Shown: positions 40,470 through 48,376, numbered from the stretch's first letter. The stretch: 48,376 nt of DNA from an uncultured Clostridia bacterium (GCA_937907975.1 CALEQS010000296.1:1-48376); one strand, 5' to 3'. Notes: generated by a model not told the origin, from the sequence alone. Numbers and translations: made by a program.

Positions 40470-41336
40470 TCAATCCAGCACCTGCACTGCGGCGCCCAGC
40501 ACGCCGTCGCCGATGTAAACGCTGAGGGTGGCATCGATCTCGCCCTCCCGAACCAGCTCATAATCGGGCAGAGCCGCCGTCAGCTTCTCCCGCACCAGCG
40601 CCATGCCCTCGGGGTCACCGCCATTGGCCACAGCAAGATTGTAGCGCTTATGCTCACCGCAGGCCGTTTTGACCAGCTCCACCAGCTTGTCGATGACCTG
40701 TCCCCTGCCCCGCACCTTGGCGGCGGACTGAAGCTGGCCGTCGGGGGCGAAGGTCAGAATAGGCTTGATCTTCAGCAGCGTGCCCGCCGCCGCAGTCACC
40801 TTGCCGATGCGGCCGCCCTTCTTCAGATATTCCAGCGTATCCACGGAAAAGAAGGGGTACACCCGCCCCAGCAGGTCAGGCACCCGGCGCTCGGTCAGCT
40901 CCTCCCAGCTCATGCCGGAGCGGATGTTCTCTGCCAGCTGGAGCACGGTCATGCCCTGGCCGAGGGAACCGCTCTTGGAGTCGTAGACCCGCACATCGAG
41001 CACGTCCTTCACATCTTCCGCGCACAGGCGCATCAGATTGTAAGTGCCAGACAGGCCGCTGGAGAACATGATGGCAATGGCGCCGTCATACCCCTCCTCC
41101 ACAAGTCTGCGCAGTACCCGCTCCATGTCTTCACCGGTGGGCAGACTGGTCTTGGGCAGCTCTCCGGCGTGGAGCCGGGTATAGATGTTGGCGGCGGAGA
41201 TGTCCACGCCGTCAGAAAATTCCCCGTCCACGCAGCTGATGCGCAGGGGGATCACATGAATGTCGTTTTCTTCGATCAGTTCCCGGGACAGATCCGCGCA
41301 GGAATCCGTCACCAGAGCAATTTTCTTTGGTGCCAT
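40470..41336 (-). CDS. DegV family fatty acid-binding protein
   Basis: A 288-residue DegV protein: KIALVTDSCADLSRELIEE at the N-terminus, then VIPLRISCVDGEFSDGVDI, TSLPTGEDMERVLRRLV, IMFSSGLSGTYNL, YDSKSGSLGQGMTVLQLAEN and KGGRIGK. The Ser/Thr pocket residues of TDS and SSGLSGT hold the fatty acid carboxylate, as in FakB (family knowledge), so it may present fatty acids to a FakA kinase. GGAAGG precedes the ATG at 41336. No fakA is in the window. Confidence 0.92.
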   Translation of the reverse strand: MAPKKIALVTDSCADLSRELIEENDIHVIPLRISCVDGEFSDGVDISAANIYTRLHAGELPKTSLPTGEDMERVLRRLVEEGYDGAIAIMFSSGLSGTYNLMRLCAEDVKDVLDVRVYDSKSGSLGQGMTVLQLAENIRSGMSWEELTERRVPDLLGRVYPFFSVDTLEYLKKGGRIGKVTAAAGTLLKIKPILTFAPDGQLQSAAKVRGRGQVIDKLVELVKTACGEHKRYNLAVANGGDPEGMALVREKLTAALPDYELVREGEIDATLSVYIGDGVLGAAVQVLD

Positions 41337-41393
41337 TTGTGCCTTCCTTTTCCCATTTTATTCAGTGTCGTATTTTATTATCCCATAAAAGCA

Positions 41394-41413
41394 GGTGGGC
41401 CGCAAGGCCCACC
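41394..41413 (-). terminator. Terminator after second C39-like gene
   Basis: Stem GGTGGGCC (41394-41401) with GGCCCACC (41406-41413), loop GCAA, followed on the minus strand by GCTTTTATGG. It lies between the C39-like gene and degV. Confidence 0.75.
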
Positions 41414-41442
41414 CAAATACTGGATTATATATGAATTAAAAT

Positions 41443-42048
41443 TCACTCCGACACATGGTAGAGAATGAGTCCGCCCCGCTCCTCGCACCCGGTGTTCCAG
41501 AGCATATCCAGACTGAGCCACTCGGACGCGCCGTAGGTGGTCGCCTGAACGCAGAAGCCGTCCTCCTCGTCCGCCCAGCCTGTGAGCAGGAACCAGTGCC
41601 AAATATATTCCTTCATCGCCGGGTTCTCATGCCGGAGCATCATGCAGGGAACCGGGAATCCTGCGTTGATCTCCGAGCGGATGGCATCCGCGGCCGCCTC
41701 CACCGGCTCCAGTCCACTGAACTCCGTCATTGTGAGCCGTCTTTCGCCCAAATTGGCCAGATAATGTCCAAATCCTGCCGTAAAAAGTTCCAATTTCGGC
41801 ACACCCTGAAAGCCCGGATGGAGATAGCGCTTCATCTGCTTTGCAAATCTCTTGTAGTCCCGGCGCGTCACACAGGCCGCGTCATAGGGGTAGAGCCCGG
41901 TCAAGCCATGGTTCCGCGCCAGCGCAATGCAGCTGTCGCAGGCGCACAGCGCCGCACAGCCGCCAATACGCAGCACCGGATCCCAGAACCAGCTCTGGTT
42001 CCCGCCCGGCTTTCCATCGACGGTGAAATAATCCAATTCGCGTTTCAC
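41443..42048 (-). CDS. C39-like cysteine peptidase family protein
   Basis: A 201-residue protein with a papain-like arrangement: NQSWFWDPVLRIGGCAALCACDSCIALA (seen in two parts, NQSWFWDPVLRIGGCAAL with the candidate nucleophile Cys), then IWHWFLLTGWADEE with the candidate His and FCVQATTYG. The N-terminal GGN motif before the Cys and the DSCI follow a pattern seen in small gut Firmicutes proteins related to C39 peptidases. I start at the GTG at 42048 (KRELDYFTVDGKPGG), with GAGGTG before it; a GTG three codons upstream is possible. The role is unknown. Confidence 0.6.
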   Translation of the reverse strand: MKRELDYFTVDGKPGGNQSWFWDPVLRIGGCAALCACDSCIALARNHGLTGLYPYDAACVTRRDYKRFAKQMKRYLHPGFQGVPKLELFTAGFGHYLANLGERRLTMTEFSGLEPVEAAADAIRSEINAGFPVPCMMLRHENPAMKEYIWHWFLLTGWADEEDGFCVQATTYGASEWLSLDMLWNTGCEERGGLILYHVSE

Positions 42049-42154
42049 CCACGCCACCTCGGTTCAAAACACTGAAAGACAGTGTAGCTGAATTTGTCCT
42101 GTTCTGTCAATTTCTAAATTGTAAATTTTCTTCACGTTGTGAATAAACATTCAT

Positions 42155-44395
42155 TCACCCGATGGTCTCATTCACCCGCCGCACCTGCACCAGATTGGTG
42201 TGCTGTGGATTACCGTGGGCGTAGGGCGTGTCCTCCAGCGTTGTAAGCACATTGATGGAACCGCCCAGATCTGTCCCTCGCCCATCAGGCGCATACCACG
42301 CCCCCTGGGCCAGCGCCGCCGTGCCGGCACAGATGCACTCCGTCACCTTCACCGGGATGCGCAGCCTGCCCCGTGCGTTCCAGACCTCGGCCAGTGCACC
42401 GTCCTCCAGTCCCCGCTCCGCCGCGTCAGCGGGATTCAGCCAGAGCCGCTGAGGATCCAGCCGCTCCAGCGCCGGGTTCTGGTCATGGATGCTGTGACAG
42501 CGCCGCTTGGTGTGCCAGCCGATGAGCTGCAGGGGATACTCCGCCAGCTTTAGATCCTGCGGCCCCTCGGGCGGGGCCACATAGCGCGGGATGGGCGGAA
42601 AATACGCCTTATATTCTGTCCGGGCGACCTTGGGAGAATACAGCTCGATCTTCCCGCTCTCCGTCGGGAAGGGATGCGTTTCCGGATCGGCGCAGTTCTT
42701 CTGAAAGGCGATCTTCGGAGCGTCGTCTCGATAACGGTAGACTCCCGCTCGCTTGAAGGTCTCAAAGTCCGGCAGCTGGAGCTCCGCGCGGCGGGTGGTG
42801 TGGTAGATAAACTCCAGCCACTCCCCCATAGTTCTCCCCTCGGTAAACTGCTCCTTTAACCCGAGTTTTTCCGCCACCTCGCTCAGCCAGTCGTACTCAA
42901 GGCGCCCCTCATAGAGCGGCTCCACTGCCTGATTGTTGAAGCCTACAAAATCGCCCCACATCCATGGGGTCGTAATATTCTCGCACTCCAAATAGGAGAC
43001 GCCGGGGAGCAGAATATCCGCAAATTTGGCGCTGGAAGTCATAAACAGGTCACTGCACAGGATAAATTCACACTTGGAGGTATCTCTCAGCAGCGCGGCG
43101 GTGCGGTTGATGTCGCCGTGCTGGTTGATGAGGCAGTTACCCGCCAGATTCAGGATCATCTTGATGTCGGACTCCAGCCGTTCGCCGCCCTGCACGCCGT
43201 CCACCGCCGTCATCTCATGCCCCCGCTCCACTGCCTGTGTCCAGCAGTAAGCTGGAATAGACATGGGATAGGGATTCTTCACCTTGGGCAGCTTGGGCTC
43301 CTGATGGCGGTGGCAGCGGCCCACACCAGCGGCCCAGCCGCCGCTGACGCCCACATTGCCCGTCATGCAGGCCAGCAGGATCGCCCCCCGGGCACTCTGC
43401 TCTCCATAGGCATGGCGCTGCGGGCCGTAGCCCTGCATCAGTACAGCGGGCTTCGCCGCGGCATACCGCCGGGCCAGAGAACGGATCGTGCCGGCAGAAA
43501 CACCGGTGATCTCCTGCGCCCACTCCGGCGTCTTGACCACGCCGTCTACCTCGCCGGTCAGATAGCTGAGCACGCAGTCCCGCGGATCTGACCTGGCGGG
43601 CATATGGGCCTTGTCAAAGCCCAGACAGCACCGATCCAGAAAGGCCTGATCGTGGAGCCCCTCACTCCAGATCACATAGGCCATGGCATCCAGAAGGGCG
43701 GCATCCGTGGCCGGGCGGATGGGCACCCACTCCGCCCCCAGCGCATCCACAGTGTCACTGCGGCGGGGGTCGATCACGATCATCGGAATGCCCTTCTCCC
43801 GCGCCCGGCGCAGATAGTGCATACTCACGCTGTCGAACCGTGTCTCCGCCGGATTGTGGCCCCAGAGCAGGATGAGATGGCTGTTCAGCCAGTCCTCCGG
43901 GCTGTTGCCCGACTCACCGGTGCCATACATCAGCTCGGTGGCCTGCGCGATGCAGGCGGTGCTGTAGGAATTATAGCGACCCAGATAGCCCCCGTCCAGA
44001 CTCAGCAGGCGCTTGGCCAGCTGCTGGGGTTCAATGGCGGCGCTCACGCCGGTGGCATAGTTGACATAGCGGGAGCCCGGGCCGTATTTGTCCCGGATGC
44101 GTACCCACTCATGGGCAATGCGGTCCACGGCCTCCGGCCACGGGATCGGAACAAACTTTCCCTCGCCCCGCTCCCCCACCCGCAGAAGCGGCTGGCGCAG
44201 GCGGCCCGGGCCGAGGAAGGTCTCGTGGGAGTGAAGCCCTCTGGCACAGGCATAGAGGGGCACGCAGTCCCCCGCCGCCTCTGGGGTATCCGTGGTCATT
44301 CTGACCACCTTTCCATCCCGCACATGGGCGTGCAGAATGCACCGTCCGCCGCAGTTGCAACGCCCGGTGGTGTGGATGATCTTCTCCTCACCCAT
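42155..44395 (-). CDS. Molybdopterin oxidoreductase, DMSO reductase family
   Basis: A 746-residue catalytic subunit. The N-terminal cluster region is GRCNCGGRCILHAHVRDG with YACARG downstream (Cys 13, 15, 19 and 50). Then come KFVPIPWPEAVDRIAHEW, YNSYSTACIAQATELMYGTG with a candidate Mo-ligand Ser, LWGHNPAETR, MIVIDPRRSDTVD, and the C-terminal cofactor-binding GWHTKRRCHSIHDQNP with LWLNPADAAERGLEDGALAEVWN. No Tat signal is present, so it should be cytoplasmic. It is a lone gene without an electron-transfer or anchor subunit. DMSO-reductase-like by pattern; the substrate is unknown. Confidence 0.88.
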   Translation of the reverse strand: MGEEKIIHTTGRCNCGGRCILHAHVRDGKVVRMTTDTPEAAGDCVPLYACARGLHSHETFLGPGRLRQPLLRVGERGEGKFVPIPWPEAVDRIAHEWVRIRDKYGPGSRYVNYATGVSAAIEPQQLAKRLLSLDGGYLGRYNSYSTACIAQATELMYGTGESGNSPEDWLNSHLILLWGHNPAETRFDSVSMHYLRRAREKGIPMIVIDPRRSDTVDALGAEWVPIRPATDAALLDAMAYVIWSEGLHDQAFLDRCCLGFDKAHMPARSDPRDCVLSYLTGEVDGVVKTPEWAQEITGVSAGTIRSLARRYAAAKPAVLMQGYGPQRHAYGEQSARGAILLACMTGNVGVSGGWAAGVGRCHRHQEPKLPKVKNPYPMSIPAYCWTQAVERGHEMTAVDGVQGGERLESDIKMILNLAGNCLINQHGDINRTAALLRDTSKCEFILCSDLFMTSSAKFADILLPGVSYLECENITTPWMWGDFVGFNNQAVEPLYEGRLEYDWLSEVAEKLGLKEQFTEGRTMGEWLEFIYHTTRRAELQLPDFETFKRAGVYRYRDDAPKIAFQKNCADPETHPFPTESGKIELYSPKVARTEYKAYFPPIPRYVAPPEGPQDLKLAEYPLQLIGWHTKRRCHSIHDQNPALERLDPQRLWLNPADAAERGLEDGALAEVWNARGRLRIPVKVTECICAGTAALAQGAWYAPDGRGTDLGGSINVLTTLEDTPYAHGNPQHTNLVQVRRVNETIG

Positions 44396-44547
44396 GCCGT
44401 TCAGCTCCTTTCCAATTCAATTGCCTCCATTTTACCCTTTTCCAGAGATGAACGCAACAAGGCGGAGACGGCAAATGCCATCTCCGCCAAGCGTGTCACA
44501 GAAATCCGCCCGCCGAAGTAGGCGGAACGGGAATGAACAATCTCCTA

Positions 44548-44877
44548 TTAAAACACGACCACCAGCATCATCTTGAACTGCTCCTGACCGAACACCGCAT
44601 GAGGATGGGCGGCAGGCATGACGATGGACTCGCCCTCGTGGAGCTCATAATGCTTGCCGTCAATGGTGATCCGGCCCACACCGTCCAGGCAGGTGACAAA
44701 GGCATCGCCCTCGGACTTGTGGGTGCTGATCTCCTCACCCTTGTCAAAGGAGAACAGGGTGATGCTCAGCGCGTCGTTCTGAGCCAGCGTCTTGCTGACC
44801 ACCTGACCGGCCTGATAGGCCACCTGCTCCTTCAGGGTGAGCACCTGTGCCTTCTCGATATTCTTGATCATTTCCAT
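44548..44877 (-). CDS. Cupin domain protein
   Basis: A 109-residue single cupin. Cupin motif 1 is GEEISTHKSEGDAFVTCLDG (His and Glu metal ligands) and motif 2 is YELHEGESIVMPAAHPHAVF. Small cupins of this sort follow redox regulators in anaerobic Firmicutes; no activity is known. GGAGG lies before the ATG at 44877. It follows the ferredoxin gene with a 14-base gap, in one leftward operon controlled from 45644-45685. Confidence 0.88.
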   Translation of the reverse strand: MEMIKNIEKAQVLTLKEQVAYQAGQVVSKTLAQNDALSITLFSFDKGEEISTHKSEGDAFVTCLDGVGRITIDGKHYELHEGESIVMPAAHPHAVFGQEQFKMMLVVVF

Positions 44878-44891
44878 AATAAAGTTCCTCC

Positions 44892-45614
44892 TTAGTCCAA
44901 AATTCTGCCGTCCACAGAGAACGTCACAACCTGCCACGGGATAAACTTGCCGCTGGCGCGCAGCGCGTTGACCGCGGCCTGCTCCAGACCACCGCAGCAG
45001 GGCACCTCCATACGCAGGACGGTGACGCTCTGAATGTCGTTGTCTGCAATGATCTCGGTGAGCTTTTCCGTGTAGTCCACCGCGTCCAGCTTGGGACAGC
45101 CGATGATGGTCACCTTTCCCCGCATGAACTCCTGATGCACATTGGCATAGGCGTAGGCGGTGCAGTCAGCGGCGATCAGCAGCTTTGCGCCCTGAAAATA
45201 GGGGGCCCGGGTGGGCACCAGTTTGATCTGGCAGGGCCACTGGGCCAGCTGAGAGGGCTGGCGGGCCGGCTCCGCCGGGGTCTCCGCTTCAGCTGAACGG
45301 TCAAACTGGTGCATCCGGGAGCCAGGACAGCCATGAAACACGCGCTTCTCGACCTGCTTCGGCCGCGCTGCCGCCTTTGCCTGCTTGCTGGCCAGCACCG
45401 CCGCCTCGTCATAGGCCGCAGCCTCCCGCTCTACAAAGGTGATAGCCCCTGTGGGACAGTTGGGCAGACAGTCGCCCAGACCGTCGCAGTAGTCGTCCCG
45501 CAGCAGCCTGGCCTTGCCGTCCACCATGCCGATGGCGCCCTCATGGCAGGCTCTGGCACAGGCGCCGCAGCCGTTGCACTTTTCCTCGTCGATCTCTATG
45601 ATTCTTCGGATCAT
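44892..45614 (-). CDS. Two-cluster ferredoxin with C-terminal domain
   Basis: A 240-residue protein. Residues 1-60 are a bacterial ferredoxin with CNGCGACARACHEGAIG and a second, altered set YCDGLGDCLPNCPTGAI, suited to two 4Fe-4S clusters. A linker with GCPGSRMHQFDRSAE follows, then a C-terminal domain (ADCTAYAYANVHQEFM, IIGCPKLDAV, EVPCCGG) with further cysteines. This matches the FrdX-type protein found with hcp and the Crp/Fnr regulator HcpR in Clostridia (recollection); no hcp is in the window. AAGGAGGAT lies before the ATG. Confidence 0.85.
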   Translation of the reverse strand: MIRRIIEIDEEKCNGCGACARACHEGAIGMVDGKARLLRDDYCDGLGDCLPNCPTGAITFVEREAAAYDEAAVLASKQAKAAARPKQVEKRVFHGCPGSRMHQFDRSAEAETPAEPARQPSQLAQWPCQIKLVPTRAPYFQGAKLLIAADCTAYAYANVHQEFMRGKVTIIGCPKLDAVDYTEKLTEIIADNDIQSVTVLRMEVPCCGGLEQAAVNALRASGKFIPWQVVTFSVDGRILD

Positions 45615-45627
45615 CCGCTTATCCTCC

Positions 45628-45656
45628 TTGATTTTATGGTTAAATTATAGTATAGT
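45628..45656 (+). promoter_or_regulatory. Promoter of the Crp/Fnr gene
   Basis: TTGATT (45628-45633), a 17-base spacer and TATAGT (45651-45656) on the plus strand. The palindrome at 45672-45685 lies just downstream of the expected start site, a repressing position. Confidence 0.55.
45644..45649 (-). promoter_or_regulatory. -10 box of the ferredoxin operon
   Basis: A perfect TATAAT on the minus strand, 30 bases before the ferredoxin start. No good -35 box is present, but the palindrome at 45672-45685 is centred about 41 bases upstream of the expected start site, the class II activator position for Crp/Fnr proteins. Confidence 0.6.
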
Positions 45657-45671
45657 CAAGGCCACAATTCG

Positions 45672-45685
45672 GTGGTTATAACCAC
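45672..45685. promoter_or_regulatory. Shared Crp/Fnr-type operator
   Basis: A perfect 14-bp palindrome GTGGTTATAACCAC in the gap between the divergent ferredoxin and Crp/Fnr genes. Symmetry and position fit a Crp/Fnr dimer site that activates the ferredoxin-cupin operon and autoregulates the regulator. Binding by the local regulator is inference. Confidence 0.65.
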
Positions 45686-45700
45686 GAAAGCGGGAAAATT

Positions 45701-46360
45701 ATGAATTTAACCAGTCTGCCCCTCTTTCAGGGGCTTTCCGCGCCGACGCTGACGGCCATGCGGAAGCACGGCGCACTGCGCGTGCGGACATTTGAAAAGG
45801 ATGAGGTCATTTTTCACACCGGCGATGTGGTGCACGAGCTGGGCATCGTGCTCTCCGGCCGCGTGCAAATCGAGAATATCGACCTCTGGGGCAGCCGCAG
45901 CATTCTGAGCAGCGTCGGCCCCGGCGAGACATTCGCGGAGACCTACGCCTTCTGCCGCGCCCCGTTGATGGTGGACGCGGTGTCCGCCCGGAAGAGCGAG
46001 GTGCTGTTCCTCGATCTGGATGTGGTGCAGGGCTGTCCAGTCTGCTCCGGCCAATGGGCGGGGACGATTCAGTCCAACCTCTTGAAGGTGTTCGCCCGCA
46101 AGAACCTGACCCTCTCCCAGCGTATTTTCTGCACCAGCGCGAAAACCATACGCGGACGGCTGTTGACCTATCTGTCCGCCCAGGCCGTTCAGCACGGCTC
46201 CAGCAGCTTTGAGATCCCATTCAACCGCCAGCAGCTGGCCGACTACCTCAATCTGGACCGAAGCGCCCTGTCCAAGGAACTGGGCAAAATGCGGCAGGAG
46301 GGGCTGCTGGAATTTCAGAAAAACCGCTTCACCCTTTACTCCGATCCGTTGGAATTTTGA
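45701..46360 (+). CDS. Crp/Fnr family regulator
   Basis: A 219-residue regulator. The N-terminal cyclic nucleotide-type barrel is LFQGLSAPTLTAMRKHGALR to SSVGPGETFAETYAFCRAPL, without the cAMP-binding RS pair. The dimer helix is WAGTIQSNLLKVFARKNLTL and the helix-turn-helix FNRQQLADYLNLDRSALSKE with LGKMRQEGLLEF. The layout resembles HcpR-like sensors of nitrosative stress found beside FrdX-type ferredoxins (inference). It has no N-terminal FNR-type cysteine cluster. A terminator follows. Confidence 0.88.
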   Translation: MNLTSLPLFQGLSAPTLTAMRKHGALRVRTFEKDEVIFHTGDVVHELGIVLSGRVQIENIDLWGSRSILSSVGPGETFAETYAFCRAPLMVDAVSARKSEVLFLDLDVVQGCPVCSGQWAGTIQSNLLKVFARKNLTLSQRIFCTSAKTIRGRLLTYLSAQAVQHGSSSFEIPFNRQQLADYLNLDRSALSKELGKMRQEGLLEFQKNRFTLYSDPLEF

Positions 46361-46365
46361 GCATA

Positions 46366-46398
46366 AAAAAACAGAAGGCCGAGGCCTTCTGTTTTTTT
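46366..46398. terminator. Bidirectional terminator after Crp/Fnr gene
   Basis: Stem AAAAAACAGAAGGCC (46366-46380) with its complement (46383-46397), a two-base GA turn at the apex, and A and T runs at the edges. It separates the convergent Crp/Fnr and lyase genes. Confidence 0.9.
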
Positions 46399-46407
46399 GC
46401 TTTTCGA

Positions 46408-47337
46408 TCAGCCGATCCACTTCTTCATGGCGGCGTCGATCATCTCGACACACTTCTCGACCTGAGGCATATCCTCGTCCACCAGATTGTAGAGGGGCTC
46501 GCGGACACCACCAATGTTCAGGTTCTCGCGGCGGCGGAGCACTTCCTTGATGGTGGCATACATATTGCCCTTGGTGCCGCACAGCGCCATGATGATCTGG
46601 AACACATCATACTGCACTTCCTTGGCAGTCTTGACATCGCCCTTCTGGACAAGGTCATAGATCTTCAGGATCAGCTCAGGCATGACACCATAGGTGCCGC
46701 CGATGCCGCCGTCCGCGCCCATGACCAGGCCGGAGACCAGCTGCTCATCGGGGCCGTTGAACACGACGAAGGGACGGCCATTGCGGGTGCCCTCGATCTT
46801 GAAGGTCTCGATGTCCTGCACGGGCATGGAGGAGTTCTTGACGGCGATGACGTTGGGGTTCTTCAGCATCTCCTGGAACAGAGGCATGCTCAGCTCCACA
46901 CCAGCCAGCTGGGGGATGTTGTAGATAACGAAGTCAGTGTTGGGGGCTGCCTTGCTCATGGCGTTCCAGTAATCGGCAATGGCATAGACAGGCAGGTGGA
47001 AGTAGATGGGGGGAATGGAGGCGATGGCGTCCACACCGACGCTCTCGGCGTGACGGGCCAGCTCCACGGAATCGCGGGTGTTGTTGCAGGCCACATGGGC
47101 GATCACGGTCAGCTTTCCCTCGGCTGCGGCCATGACGTTCTCCAGCACGATCTTGCGCTCTGCTACACTCTGGTAGATGCACTCACCGGAGGAGCCGCCC
47201 ACATAGACGCCCTTGACGCCCTTCTTCACCAGATGGCGGGTCAGCTCCTGCACACGCTCGGGGGAGATATTGCCCTCGTCGTCATAGCAGGCATAAAACG
47301 CAGGGATAATGCCCTGATACTTGGAAATGTCTTTCAT
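46408..47337 (-). CDS. nanA: N-acetylneuraminate lyase (DapA family)
   Basis: A 309-residue class I aldolase of the DapA/NanA family. GVYVGGSSGECIYQSVAERK carries the carboxylate-binding GSSGE, the Tyr is in VIYNIPQLAGV, the Schiff-base Lys in VIAVKNSSM, and DGGIGGTYGVMPEL follows. The YNIPxLAGV form and partner genes point to cleavage of N-acetylneuraminate to ManNAc and pyruvate rather than DHDPS (inference). It has its own promoter at 47408-47436 and sits behind a YhcH-like gene and an ABC ATPase, a sialic acid set. Confidence 0.88.
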   Translation of the reverse strand: MKDISKYQGIIPAFYACYDDEGNISPERVQELTRHLVKKGVKGVYVGGSSGECIYQSVAERKIVLENVMAAAEGKLTVIAHVACNNTRDSVELARHAESVGVDAIASIPPIYFHLPVYAIADYWNAMSKAAPNTDFVIYNIPQLAGVELSMPLFQEMLKNPNVIAVKNSSMPVQDIETFKIEGTRNGRPFVVFNGPDEQLVSGLVMGADGGIGGTYGVMPELILKIYDLVQKGDVKTAKEVQYDVFQIIMALCGTKGNMYATIKEVLRRRENLNIGGVREPLYNLVDEDMPQVEKCVEMIDAAMKKWIG

Positions 47338-47407
47338 ACTCTTGTTTCCTCTTTTCCGAATTCCCTATATCTTTCAAACCGGGAGGGGCCGTCCCGGCGC
47401 ATTGCAC

Positions 47408-47436
47408 AAGATAGCCCCTTTCGGTCAAAAAGTCAA
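47408..47436 (-). promoter_or_regulatory. nanA promoter
   Basis: TTGACT (47436-47431), a 17-base spacer and TATCTT (47413-47408) on the minus strand. A hairpin CCGGGA/TCCCGG (47379-47384 with 47392-47397) lies in the leader, between this promoter and the nanA start. Confidence 0.6.
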
Positions 47437-47440
47437 GCGC

Positions 47441-47887
47441 TTACAGCTTAAACTTAAACACTGCCTTGCGGACATGCTCCGGCCCGTCCACCTGCATTTT
47501 GATCTTGTGGGCGTCCCCCGGGAACACCACCAGAAAGCTGCCGGGCGCAAGCAGAAGCGTATGCTCCGCCCCGCCGCGATAGGCGATGAAGTCGTTCTCC
47601 GGGGTGCGCTCAAACTCTGTCAGCGTGTCGGGGTGCGAGATGCACACCTTCTCGCGGCCCTCCAGCATGATATGGATGTCGCCATAATGCTCATGGGCCT
47701 CATAGAAGGCCTCCGACTCCGGGATGGTGTCATAGTCAAAGCAGTTCAGCCAGACATTGTCGCCGTCCATATCGTAATGACCGCTCTCCAGACCATCCAG
47801 TCCGGACAGGATGCGCCGCAGGGCGGCATCCAGATTGGCATTCAGGCCTAGATACTGCCCGGCGTCCTGATTCTTTGCAAGGATCAC
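47441..47887 (-). CDS. YhcH/YjgK/YiaL family protein (NanQ-like)
   Basis: A 148-residue single-domain protein of the YhcH/EbgC family: GHYDMDGDNVWLNCFDYDT, EAFYEAHEHYGDIHIMLEG and HTLLLAPGSFLVVFPGDAHK. The His/Glu pattern (EAHxxYxDIH, PGDAH) coordinates a metal. E. coli NanQ of this family speeds N-acetylneuraminate anomerisation (family knowledge). The GTG start at 47887 overlaps the stop of the preceding ATPase as GTGA, with GGAGGAG before it, so it is translationally coupled to the transporter gene and precedes nanA. Confidence 0.9.
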   Translation of the reverse strand: MILAKNQDAGQYLGLNANLDAALRRILSGLDGLESGHYDMDGDNVWLNCFDYDTIPESEAFYEAHEHYGDIHIMLEGREKVCISHPDTLTEFERTPENDFIAYRGGAEHTLLLAPGSFLVVFPGDAHKIKMQVDGPEHVRKAVFKFKL

Positions 47888-48376
47888 AGCAGGTTCTCCT
47901 CCGTCTCAGGGTCAAACAGGTGCACGAGGTCGGCCGGGAAGCTGATGGCGATCTTGGTGCCGTACTGCAGACCGCCGCGCTGGCTGGCGTCCAGCTCCGT
48001 GGTGGGGATGCGCACGACCACATCCTTGCTGTGGCAGGAGACGTGCAGGTGGACCTCACTGCCCATCATCTCGCTGACGTCCACAGTGGCCTCCATGGTG
48101 TCGGTGCCGGCGGCAGACTTCATGACCATGTGCTCGGGGCGGCAGCCGAGGACGACTTTGCGGCTGTCATAGCCCTTGGCCTTCAGTGCATTCTGAATGC
48201 GCTGGGACAGCGGCATCTCTGCGCCATTGCACTTCACGGCGTAGCCGTCGCCGGTCTTGACCAGTTCGGCGTCGAAGAAGTTCATCTGAGGCATTCCGAT
48301 AAAGCCAGCCACAAACACATTGGCGGGGTGGTCAAAGACCTCCTTAGGGGTGCCGATCTGCATGATCCAACCATCC
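47884..48376 (-). CDS. Sugar ABC ATPase (MsmK/UgpC type), C-terminal part
   Basis: Open to the right window edge; about 163 C-terminal residues are seen. The start of the fragment reads DGWIMQIGTPKEVFDHPANV, then FVAGFIGMPQMNFFDAELV, the linker to the TOBE-like regulatory domain, with VVLGCRPEHMVMK and SEMMGSEVHLHV. This is the MalK/MsmK/UgpC layout of CUT1 sugar importers. The nucleotide-binding half lies outside. It is coupled to the YhcH-like gene by a four-base overlap, so it probably serves uptake of sialic acid or a related sugar (inference). Confidence 0.9.
   Translation of the reverse strand, partial: DGWIMQIGTPKEVFDHPANVFVAGFIGMPQMNFFDAELVKTGDGYAVKCNGAEMPLSQRIQNALKAKGYDSRKVVLGCRPEHMVMKSAAGTDTMEATVDVSEMMGSEVHLHVSCHSKDVVVRIPTTELDASQRGGLQYGTKIAISFPADLVHLFDPETEENLL

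Noticed and set aside
1..48376. CRISPR array, tRNA, rRNA or known riboswitch
   Set aside because: I found no regularly spaced repeats, cloverleaf-like tRNA sequence, rRNA segment or conserved riboswitch core in the gaps; a covariance-model search would settle this.

Overview
The window is GC-rich, tightly packed bacterial DNA. Third codon positions are mostly G or C, Shine-Dalgarno sites are strong (GGAGG), and compact hairpin-plus-T terminators sit at most operon ends. The gene set suggests a strictly anaerobic Firmicute of class Clostridia, probably a gut Oscillospirales/Oscillospiraceae-type organism: FeoB with its Cys-rich partner, DUF2325 and DUF3793, minimal SufC-SufB, IscR-IscS, EutS-EutP, an Opp system with PepF, and sialic acid genes. 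The lineage is inference; no rRNA marker is present. I found no rRNA, tRNA, CRISPR array or insertion sequence, and no intergenic stretch longer than about 300 bases.

Layout. 0-1.6 kb: end of an M20 amidohydrolase, a C39-like cysteine peptidase and an HD protein. 1.7-7.1 kb: an iron block read leftward (feoA, feoA, feoB, Cys-rich FeoB partner, DtxR-type regulator, DUF2325, DUF3793, flavodoxin) with the same inverted-repeat operator in front of three of its transcription units. 7.1-15.1 kb: FliB-like methylase coupled to a PHP phosphoesterase, SufCB, ornithine carbamoyltransferase, a HAD phosphatase, a DUF1653-shikimate kinase fusion and a MocR regulator.

15.2-20.95 kb: a decayed catabolic locus. 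A LysR regulator, the three TRAP transporter genes and an old-yellow-enzyme-type enoate reductase are all broken by independent nonsense, frameshift, duplication and deletion events, while genes on both sides are intact. 21-28 kb: radical SAM enzyme, TetR regulator, IscR-IscS, a short-chain dehydrogenase, a TVP38/DedA-type membrane protein, an isolated microcompartment pair EutS-EutP, and a Nudix hydrolase. 28-30 kb: YolD plus a Y-family DNA polymerase.

30.1-42 kb: peptide use. An oppABCDF operon with a small coupled membrane protein lies beside oligoendopeptidase PepF, so imported peptides can be cut inside the cell; DegV and a second C39-like protein follow. 42-46.4 kb: a solitary molybdopterin oxidoreductase, then a cupin and ferredoxin operon divergent from a Crp/Fnr regulator, with one perfect palindrome placed to serve both promoters. 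46.4 kb to the end: N-acetylneuraminate lyase, a YhcH/NanQ-type protein and the end of a sugar ABC ATPase, a sialic acid utilisation set that continues outside the window.
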